DNA of 41,964 bases from positions 1-41,964 of the forward strand of contig JBMNOP010000019.1 in the NCBI GenBank assembly GCA_050943135.1, written 5' to 3'. A model generated the notes under the pieces. The model did not search any database and was not told the DNA's origin. It worked only from the letters and a program-made list of their open reading frames with translations. Shown here in pieces: positions 1-7,600 of this stretch (positions are counted from its first letter, which is position 1; every line of letters starts with the position of its first letter). A program made the translations under genes and the position numbers. Source of the DNA: RUG695 sp050943135 (GTDB lineage: Bacteria; Planctomycetota; Planctomycetia; Pirellulales; Thermoguttaceae).

Positions 1-50
1 GGTTTTATCACTTCCCACATTTCGTCCGATACTTTATATGGATTCTGCAT
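1..50 (-). CDS. IS5-type transposase, 5' end only (runs off the window)
   Basis: Read on the minus strand, an ATG at 50-48 opens a frame beginning M-Q-N-P-Y-K-V-S-D-E-M-W-E-V-I-K-P and continues past base 1. The S-D-E-x-W-E-x-I-K-P start is typical of the N-terminal domain of IS5/IS1182-like DDE transposases, which bind the element's ends and move it by cut and paste. A perfect AGGAGG ribosome-binding site sits four bases upstream of the ATG (55-60). Only 17 codons are visible, so the family call rests on this N-terminal motif, and whether the element is intact cannot be judged. Confidence 0.6.
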   Translation of the reverse strand, partial: MQNPYKVSDEMWEVIK

Positions 51-247
51 AATGCCTCCTTCATGTTATTCCATATTGTTTTTATCGGATCATTGCGCAG
101 TTTTATTTGATTTTTAGGATAGGTTCTTAGGCTATTTGGTCAATCTACGACGATCATCGGTCACCCAGCGACGCCGTAGATACGGAGCATCTGAGGTGGC
201 CTCATTTTCCCGGACACTCAACGGGGTCGTATTGCAAAGCATCCTGC
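51..247. mobile_element. presumed end of the IS5-type element and flanking non-coding DNA
   Basis: This is the upstream non-coding side of the truncated transposase gene. One terminal inverted repeat of the element should lie here, possibly around 115-140 where the sequence changes from A+T-rich to mixed. The opposite end is outside the window, so neither the inverted repeat nor a target duplication can be matched. I see no gene in it. Confidence 0.3.
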
Positions 248-280
248 CCTTGATTTATCCCCCACGGGGCTAAATCAAGG
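248..280. repeat. REP-like palindrome, 10-bp perfect arms
   Basis: The arms CCTTGATTTA (248-257) and TAAATCAAGG (271-280) are perfect inverted repeats. They enclose a second small stem, CCCC/GGGG. This nested palindrome, outside any gene and beside mobile-element debris, resembles the repetitive extragenic palindromes that occur in many copies in some genomes. There is no T-tract on either side, so a terminator is less likely. Only one copy is in this window, so repetitiveness is inferred. Confidence 0.4.
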
Positions 281-330
281 ATGGAAAACGAACCCCATCC
301 CCTCCATTATTCTTGGATCCTTTCCCTGTG

Positions 331-567
331 TCAAGCTCTTCGCCAATCCCTTTTTCCGGCCAACGCTCTGCCGAAAAAGAGTTCGCCGGACAGCGAGAAT
401 TCAAGAGAACCGTGGTGACGGCGGTTACAATAGAAAGCAAACCCAGCCGTCAAACGCCCTTCAAACTCCCGGATATTCCCATAAGGATTCCGGTAAATTT
501 CCCCATAATTTGAGGTTCGCGGGGTCCATTCGATGAAGAGGTTGTCCAAAGCACGCCCCAGGTCAGG
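331..567 (-). pseudogene. C-terminal remnant of an IS3-family transposase (OrfB/integrase core)
   Basis: The minus-strand frame reads G-R-A-L-D-N-L-F-I-E-W-T, then Y-G-E-I-Y, then F-A-F-Y-C-N-R-R-H-H-G-S-L. It follows the end of the IS3-family integrase core, normally G-R-A-L-D-N-x-F-I-E-R-L-W, Y-E-x-I-Y and F-Y-N-x-x-R-P-H-x-S-L. The glutamate of F-I-E would be the last residue of the DDE triad. The rest of the transposase is missing: homology starts near 567 and the upstream codons are unrelated or frame-broken. Several usually conserved residues are changed (R-L-W to W-T-P, R-P-H to R-H-H), so it is a decayed fossil. It ends about 30 bp from the CRISPR array. Confidence 0.6.
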
Positions 568-593
568 ACAAAAAATTTCCGGCGTTCATCGGT

Positions 594-606
594 CGAAAGT
601 AGAAAT
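594..606 (-). repeat. truncated 13-nt copy of the CRISPR repeat handle
   Basis: The plus-strand sequence CGAAAGTAGAAAT matches bases 6-18 of the repeat exactly. It abuts the degenerate last repeat with no spacer between them. In crRNA sense it re-creates the ATTTCTACTTTCG half of the stem-loop. It looks like a deletion or slippage scar at the leader-distal end of the array. Confidence 0.7.
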
Positions 607-2650
607 ATCTGCGAAAGTAGAAATTAATCGAACCTCCTCAACGATACCAGGAAAAGATTACACCTGAATCATCTACGAAAGTAGAAATTAATCGAACCTC
701 CTTAACTCCTCGACGTATTCCCCCGAAACGTTCCGGATCTACGAAAGTAGAAATTAATCGAACCTCCTTAACCGGATGCCCGTGCCAAGCGAAACGGTTT
801 ATCTACGAAAGTAGAAATTAATCGAACCTCCTTAACTGGAAAATTTTCCCACGCACGCCAGGCAAATCTACGAAAGTAGAAATTAATCGAACCTCCTTAA
901 CTTTGGGGTGGCCTGTTAATGTATGCAGGATCTACGAAAGTAGAAATTAATCGAACCTCCTTAACCTATTGCGACACCCGCCGCTGGCACGAGGCATCTA
1001 CGAAAGTAGAAATTAATCGAACCTCCTTAACTGGTTTACTCCAGTGCGACCAGTTTATACCATCTACGAAAGTAGAAATTAATCGAACCTCCTTAACGCT
1101 AGTAACAATGTCAACATATTCTTCCCATCTACGAAAGTAGAAATTAATCGAACCTCCTTAACGGCAGTCGAAACCAAAGTGTACTCGTCAATCTACGAAA
1201 GTAGAAATTAATCGAACCTCCTTAACATTATACCCAGGGCCTGGCTCAGTTTATATCTACGAAAGTAGAAATTAATCGAACCTCCTTAACGTTCCGGAAC
1301 GTGAGTTGGTAGCCTGCCGATCTACGAAAGTAGAAATTAATCGAACCTCCTTAACTTCGAGCTCGGTTGAGGGCGTGGGTCTTGATCTACGAAAGTAGAA
1401 ATTAATCGAACCTCCTTAACCCCGAAGGATGCAAATCGTACACACAGATATCTACGAAAGTAGAAATTAATCGAACCTCCTTAACCGGCAAGTATTCCGC
1501 AGGCTATTAAAGAGATCTACGAAAGTAGAAATTAATCGAACCTCCTTAACAGAACGCCCCGAACAATTAAAACATACAAATCTACGAAAGTAGAAATTAA
1601 TCGAACCTCCTTAACAGAACGCCCCGAACAATTAAAACATACAAATCTACGAAAGTAGAAATTAATCGAACCTCCTTAACAACCGTTCTTCACCACCGTT
1701 TTTATCCTGATCTACGAAAGTAGAAATTAATCGAACCTCCTTAACACACCGTACTTCCTTTTCGCCTTTTCCGCGATCTACGAAAGTAGAAATTAATCGA
1801 ACCTCCTTAACGATAAAACCATATCGTTTTTTACATATCAATCTACGAAAGTAGAAATTAATCGAACCTCCTTAACCACCGTTCAACAACAAAATCGCTA
1901 TCAAATCTACGAAAGTAGAAATTAATCGAACCTCCTTAACTTGTAACACTGGCAGGGGACCCCAACGATCTACGAAAGTAGAAATTAATCGAACCTCCTT
2001 AACGTTCCTCACGAAACTCACCAAGCGGCTCATCTACGAAAGTAGAAATTAATCGAACCTCCTTAACGGCATAGATTGTGGCAAGGATTTCCGTGATCTA
2101 CGAAAGTAGAAATTAATCGAACCTCCTTAACCAGACCTATCCCAATATTCCTTTAACTCAATCTACGAAAGTAGAAATTAATCGAACCTCCTTAACGTAA
2201 AAGAATTGTGGGAGAGCGATAAGTAATCTACGAAAGTAGAAATTAATCGAACCTCCTTAACTTTTTTTCGTCTGCCCTTTCGTCAAGGTATCTACGAAAG
2301 TAGAAATTAATCGAACCTCCTTAACACTGAACTTTTTATGCTCGGTCTTGCCCGTATCTACGAAAGTAGAAATTAATCGAACCTCCTTAACCGGAACCGT
2401 GGCCAGAGTGTGGCGCGAAGATCTACGAAAGTAGAAATTAATCGAACCTCCTTAACAAGCCCAACACGTTCGACGTTCTTTTGGCATCTACGAAAGTAGA
2501 AATTAATCGAACCTCCTTAACGTGTAACAGGTCGAGGATTTCGCGCAAGTATCTACGAAAGTAGAAATTAATCGAACCTCCTTAACGATTGTCGAGGCCG
2601 AAACCGAAACCGAAATCTACGAAAGTAGAAATTAATCGAACCTCCTTAAC
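607..2650 (-). CRISPR. type V-A CRISPR array: 32 repeats of 36 nt, 31 spacers of 27-30 nt
   Basis: Plus-strand repeats begin ATCTACGAAAGTAGAAATTA and end CCTCCTTAAC, each 36 nt. The crRNA-sense strand is the minus strand. There each repeat ends in AATTTCTACTTTCGTAGAT, the Cas12a pseudoknot handle with a UCUAC/GUAGA stem and a UUUC loop. Repeats start at 607, 671, 737, 801, 866, 930, 996, 1062, 1127, 1191, 1255, 1320, 1385, 1450, 1515, 1580, 1645, 1710, 1776, 1841, 1905, 1968, 2032, 2096, 2161, 2226, 2290, 2356, 2421, 2486, 2551 and 2615. Most spacers are 28-30 nt and one is 27. The internal repeats look identical by eye. The leader-distal repeat at 607-642 has two changes (ATCTGCG and CTCAAC), one of which mismatches the handle stem. 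The spacers at 1551-1579 and 1616-1644 are identical. The array lies downstream of cas2 in the same orientation, with its leader at 2651-2786. Confidence 0.98.
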
Positions 2651-2786
2651 CCTTGGCTCGGGAAAATCGGATTTTTTTGTTAATCTGGGCGAATAACGTG
2701 AAGCTAAAAACAACCCCTTTTAACATTTTCATCCTTCCCTGCCTCAAAAACGGAGGAAATCCGGCATTAAGACGGAGGTTTGCAGG
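2651..2786 (-). promoter_or_regulatory. CRISPR leader between cas2 and the first repeat
   Basis: This 136-bp A+T-rich gap lies between the cas2 stop and the newest repeat. Its position matches the leader that holds the array promoter and guides spacer integration. The motif ACGGAGG occurs twice, at 2750-2756 and 2772-2778, 22 bp apart (two helical turns). A weak promoter is possible on the minus strand, but I cannot pick convincing -35 and -10 boxes. The leader role is inferred from position and from the degenerate repeat lying at the other end. Confidence 0.7.
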
Positions 2787-3062
2787 TCACCGGACGATGA
2801 TCAAATTCTCGTCATCGTGGACGGCATACCCATACCTTTCTATTTTACACGAAGAACTCAAATTGAAAAGACACACGGAATCCGTTTCATCAAATTCTTC
2901 GGCAAAACAGCGGTTGATTTCGTTCACAACATTGTTCAGGACCTGCGGACTGTTTTCGATCTGGTAAACGGAGTATTGCATCCTCCGTCCGAATTTACGG
3001 AGAAACTTCATAAACCGGGTCCGCTTCTTGGTGTTCGAGACGTCGTAACTCACGATGATCAT
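2787..3062 (-). CDS. cas2: CRISPR-associated endoribonuclease Cas2
   Basis: This 91-aa protein begins M-I-I-V-S-Y-D-V-S-N-T-K-K-R, the Cas2 first beta strand ending in the conserved aspartate (D7). F-L-R-K-F-G-R-R-M-Q-Y-S-V-Y-Q follows, the usual G-x-x-x-Q-x-S-V-Y/F segment. Its length is normal for Cas2. The protein dimerises as the bridge between two Cas1 dimers in the spacer-integration complex and has a ferredoxin-like fold. It is the last gene of the cas operon, 20 bp after cas1, and the array leader follows its stop codon. Confidence 0.95.
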   Translation of the reverse strand: MIIVSYDVSNTKKRTRFMKFLRKFGRRMQYSVYQIENSPQVLNNVVNEINRCFAEEFDETDSVCLFNLSSSCKIERYGYAVHDDENLIIVR

Positions 3063-3082
3063 TTCCCATCTCCCCTCTCTTC

Positions 3083-4042
3083 CTATATGTCGAAGAAAGG
3101 ATAAGCCCGAATATCTTTCCCTCGCATAAAGGCACGATAGTAACTCTGAATGTATCGATAAATCTCCTCTTTCCTCTCAAGCAAAGGGTGAAGAAGAATC
3201 GCGACGTAATCGGGGGATTTCTCCCATTTCAGTTCGACCCGGCCTTGGTAAACCTTGAAATCCTTCTCCTGAAACCGGTTCAGCCGGAACCCTTTACGAA
3301 CCTGTAAATCGATCAAAGGACGGAACGGTTCCACCAGATCGCAAACCAATGATTTGCGCATATAAAAACAACGATGAAATACGCCCTGATACGTGTCGAA
3401 GCCATAAACCGAAAGGTACGATTCGATCAACGCGAAAAGGAGCGTGTAACCGATATCGAGAATCGAATTGATCGGGTCGGGCTTGATTCTCGGTTTTCGC
3501 CCCCGCCAGTCCAAATCACCGAACAGACGGCGGAAATAAACTTTGGACGCGCTTCCTTCAAATCCCATAATCTCGCGGATCGACCGACAATCCGAAAGCG
3601 AGCCGATGTAACCGTCCAAGTTTTCGATGACATCTTTCAGTTCCGGCGGTTTCTTCCGAAGGCGATTAAGAACTTCCCGCTGGTTCCGTATCTTGTTCTC
3701 GACCAAATACTTGGCAATGTCGAGAGAGTCATAACGATACTGCAAACGCCTTAACTCGGTGTTCCCTTCCCTGCGCGCCCCCAAGACCTCGTAAATCCGA
3801 AATCCCCCTGTCATCAGAACAATACAAAAACCGAATTGCTTTGCCCGCTGCACAAGCGGGGTCGAAACGGTCGTATGCCCGACGAGGAAAAGAGAAAACA
3901 GGCGGTAACAGGTCGACTGACACTTGATTTGCCCTTCCGGGTCACGAATCACCACGTTGTCGTTCTGGAAGTGAACTTTCTCGCCGCGGTTCAGGAAGGC
4001 AAAAAGTACCTGTCGTTTGGAAAAACCACCGACATCCAACAT
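3083..4042 (-). CDS. cas1: CRISPR integrase Cas1 (type V-A)
   Basis: This 319-aa Cas1 is the metal-dependent integrase that inserts new spacers at the leader-repeat junction with Cas2. The catalytic set is visible: E162 in F-E-G-S-A-S-K-V-Y-F, H223 in Q-G-V-F-H-R, and D235/E238 in S-L-V-C-D-L-V-E-P-F-R-P. The N-terminal beta domain and C-terminal helical domain follow the normal order and length. It lies 16 bp after cas4 and 20 bp before cas2 on the same strand, so the adaptation genes are almost certainly translated from one transcript with cas12a. Nothing suggests truncation, and the intact set implies that adaptation is possible. Confidence 0.96.
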   Translation of the reverse strand: MLDVGGFSKRQVLFAFLNRGEKVHFQNDNVVIRDPEGQIKCQSTCYRLFSLFLVGHTTVSTPLVQRAKQFGFCIVLMTGGFRIYEVLGARREGNTELRRLQYRYDSLDIAKYLVENKIRNQREVLNRLRKKPPELKDVIENLDGYIGSLSDCRSIREIMGFEGSASKVYFRRLFGDLDWRGRKPRIKPDPINSILDIGYTLLFALIESYLSVYGFDTYQGVFHRCFYMRKSLVCDLVEPFRPLIDLQVRKGFRLNRFQEKDFKVYQGRVELKWEKSPDYVAILLHPLLERKEEIYRYIQSYYRAFMRGKDIRAYPFFDI

Positions 4043-4058
4043 TGTGCAAAAACCTCCG

Positions 4059-4622
4059 TTATTCGATCAGGGAGCGATCGCAAAGGGAATGGTAAATACA
4101 GTTGGCACACTTTTTCGGGTTGACCGGTTCGAAGTCCTCCAATTGAAATGTGTGCATCGATTCGATGGTTTTTTCAAACTTGGCCAGCATCGCGGGATCA
4201 TCTTCGGGAAGGGGGATATCGAAATTCCGGTTGTCGTCGTAGGAATAAAGCCGGATCTTGTTCACCTGATAACCCGCGTCCCGAAGGCCGAAACATTGCG
4301 CGTAAACCTGAAATACATACCCGTCATAAATGACGGTGATTTTCTTTTTTCGCTCGGTTAAAACTCCCGTTTTCACGTCGAAAACGTCGATCTTGCCGGT
4401 CAAATGGAATCGTTCACTGTAAACACCAATCCCCTGAAGAACGGTCCGACGGGTGGAATAACCGCCGGAATCGATCTTTTGATGGATATGGGTCCCCCCC
4501 AATTGACATTCGTCCTGGTAAAGGAGTGTCGATAAATCTTGGTAGAAACGATGAAAATAAATCGACACCGGACAGAAAATGAAGTCGTTCAGGTTCGAAA
4601 TGCTGATCGGTTCTTCCATCAC
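4059..4622 (-). CDS. cas4: CRISPR-associated Cas4 exonuclease (RecB-like, Fe-S)
   Basis: This 187-aa Cas4 is a RecB-family nuclease that trims prespacers and helps select those with a correct PAM before Cas1-Cas2 integration. It has G-T-H-I-H (residues 44-48), G-K-I-D with D79, E90-R-K-K-K for the nuclease core, and the Q105-V-Y107 motif. Four cysteines can hold the 4Fe-4S cluster: C17 near the N-terminus and C172, C175 and C181 near the C-terminus. The gene starts 3 bp after the cas12a stop, so translational coupling is likely. A cas4 in this position is standard for type V-A. Confidence 0.94.
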   Translation of the reverse strand: MMEEPISISNLNDFIFCPVSIYFHRFYQDLSTLLYQDECQLGGTHIHQKIDSGGYSTRRTVLQGIGVYSERFHLTGKIDVFDVKTGVLTERKKKITVIYDGYVFQVYAQCFGLRDAGYQVNKIRLYSYDDNRNFDIPLPEDDPAMLAKFEKTIESMHTFQLEDFEPVNPKKCANCIYHSLCDRSLIE

Positions 4623-4625
4623 TCT

Positions 4626-7600
4626 TTACCGCAAACTCTGCCTTCTTTCCTCCAACCACCTCTTGTCAAATCCCTTTTTGTTGATTTCGTCTGCCTCGCT
4701 TTTGATATGGTACAGTCCTTTCAACGCGATGTGGTAGGCACCGTTCGCGTCGGCGTCTTGTGGAAGCGAACCATCGGTAAGACGGGAATCGAAAAACTTC
4801 CCTTCTTTGTTCTTGACCGGCGAGAGGATAAAGTCTTGATCTTTTCCTTCGGCGGTCGAGTTGGAGTACCGGAGCTGAAGCGTTAGGTTCAACAGGTTAC
4901 AGAGGGCACCGAAAAAATCTTTCTGCTGTTGATCACAAAGACTGCTTATCAGATCTTGCCCGCCCTCGTAAGAAATACCATGTTTTTCAAAAAGGGTTTT
5001 CAGTCCCTCGGTGACGTTGACCGGTTTCACCACCCATTTTCCCTTTTCTTTCGATGCCGCCCAGCGAAGGTTGCCGTGGGTACAGACCTGCCAAGAAGAA
5101 GCCTTCTTTCCCCTACTCTCCGGCACCTCGAACTCAAAATAACTCTCTGCGGGATTGTATCGGAAAGAGCGAATTTTATCGCGAATCAGCCTTTTTGTTT
5201 TCTCGACACTTTCGTAACGAATACGCCCGAGCGGGTTGGTGAAACCGGTCGTCGGGTCGATTCTCGATGTGTAGGCGGCGGGAACGTAAAAGAGAATACC
5301 CGATTGATTCCGCATATCACGAAAACTCTCGAACTTTTGAGTCAGCTGGTACCCCTTCAGCACCCCGCCGGGCTCCGAAACTTTGCGATCCTTGAACACG
5401 AGGTAATTCAACTTTTCCAGAAGCGCCTTCTCGAATTTCTGATAGACCTGTTTTTCGACATGGAAACGCCCTCGCTTGAACCCCATGCTCAGGTCTTCCA
5501 TCACGATCACCGCACTATGCTCGACCACGATCTTTGCGATTTCGTGGACGATCTGAGAGATGTACCCTTCTTTCAATTCTTTGATCGTTCCGATCGTCTT
5601 CCAGCTCTTCCGGCTCTTATCGCGTTCCTTCTCGCGCTGACCCAACTTTTCATGGTAGTCGTAGCGGTTTACCTTGTTGTCGCTTCGGGTATATTCCACC
5701 TGATTGAGCGACTTCTGGAGAAGAATTTTTCCGTCTTGATCGACCAAGGTGATGTAGATCAGGTTTCGTTCACCGCGATCGATTCCCAAAACCGTGAACC
5801 TTTGATTCGGCAGGCGGAGAGCCGAGAGAACGTCGTTATTAATGCCTGAATCCCCATCCGACTCCTGGAAATTTATCCCGAGCGGAACGTGAAATTTAAA
5901 TTTAGGTTCGATGAACCGCTTGTCTTTGACAATATCGTGGGTTGCCGTTTTGGTAACCGCCCTTTCTTTCCAGCCGCGGGCGTCATCGGAGAGCTCGGAC
6001 TCCTTCTTTTTCCCATTGAAGAAATCGAAAAGTTCTTTGTAGATTTCCGAAGGGATGGTAACCCCTTCTTCGGTCTGTCGATTCAAAAGAACCGAGCCCC
6101 GAGCGTGCGTGGACTTTTTCTCCCCGTCTCCTTTTCGATAAAATAGTTCCGCGCCGCCGCAGAGCTGGATAACCGTATTTTTCAGGTTCTCGGGATCGAA
6201 AACCATCTTCCAATAGAGGGTGTGGAGGTTCGGTTTGCCATAAGAGCGCTCGGAAAAATCCTTGTTATAGATTTGGAAGAGGAAGATTTTCCCTTCATCA
6301 ACCAGTTGGATCAATGCACTGCACGGAATCGGCTCGAAGGTAATTTTGTACGACTGCCCCTTTACATCGTTCAAAAAATCGCTCCAAGTGCCATATTTAT
6401 CCGGTGCTTCAAAATCATAGGCGATTTCGCTCTTGTATTCCCGGATACGTGCCATATAGTATTCAATGTACTTTGCCAGATCTTCCTTGCGGAAATTTTC
6501 TTCGTTCGGAAGGAAACTCTGACTTTTTCGGATTCGATTCACTTCCGCCGGAAGGTGTTTGTTTTTCAATTCCTCCAGAACCTTGTTCTCACCGTTGGAA
6601 TCTTTTCCGCCTGTTTTACGAACCGTTTTTCCGTCGATCTGCATCAAATTGGGAATATCTCTCGCAGGTTTTGAGACCTGCTGATAGACCATTTTCTGAT
6701 AAACGTCACCATCTCCGGAGCGGGAAATATTGTCAATGTCGGGTTTGTTTTTGCTGTTGAAAACACCCAAGTAGTAATTTCCGCCCCTCAGGAGAATGAT
6801 ACACCCTTTTGCTTTTTCCACACTCTTCGCCCAACCGGTACCCAGGATCGGGTTTCCGAACGTGAGCTTGTACTTTTCAAGCTTGTCTCCGGGCTTTTGA
6901 GTTACATAATTCCGAATTTTGTTGTACAGCGGAATAATTTCACTCAAAAAGTCGGCAGATTCACTGACTTCGCCCAGAAAATCTTCGTCTTTCGAAATGA
7001 GGAGCATCTCGATTTTGTGATAAAAGTCGAGAACCGCGTCAAGGAACTCCTTGATCTTTTCGATATCGGCTTCGCTCAGTTTTACATCGGAACCATCCCT
7101 GACAAGCAGACCTTTCAGAGATTCATAAGACTCATCGATCTTTTTCCGAATATCACCCATATCCCAATAGGAATGGATGTTCTCAACGTCAAGAGGTGCT
7201 TCTCCGACTTCCGACAGATATTGATTCTTCCGTTCCAACGCGTCGTTCAATTCTTTGAACGTAAAGAACTTCTTTTTTTCGCAATCGGCTTTCTCCTTCT
7301 CGGTTCCGCACGTATCTTTTCGAATCTCCATCAGTCGGTCCCAAGACGAGAAGAGTTTGTGCGAAATCTTTGAGAGGTCGTTCTTGCCGACCCTCATTTT
7401 TTCCTGGTCGTGTCGGTTGAGTCGCACCATCGCTTCGGAAAGCCGTCGGATCGGCGTCTCCGATTCTTGCAATTCCAACCTTTCCACGCAAAAATTTCGG
7501 AGAGATTCGATAAGATCGTTGTCACTTTCGAACGGCTCGGGACGGAACGAAAAGGATTCCCTATCGCTGAGAATCTGCTTGTACAAGGGAACGAATCGAG

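Noticed and set aside
919..1140. A 73-codon frame with a repeated peptide (S-T-K-V-E-I-N-R-T-S-L-T)
   Set aside because: It is the CRISPR repeat read in one frame on the wrong strand and is interrupted by spacers; it is not a repeat protein.
607..2650. Spacers that target sequences in this window
   Set aside because: I noticed no match, but an exhaustive comparison was not possible by eye. A local search of the 31 spacers against both strands would settle it.
4929..5849. A 306-codon plus-strand frame inside cas12a
   Set aside because: It is antisense to the RuvC region of cas12a and shows no domain or ribosome-binding site.
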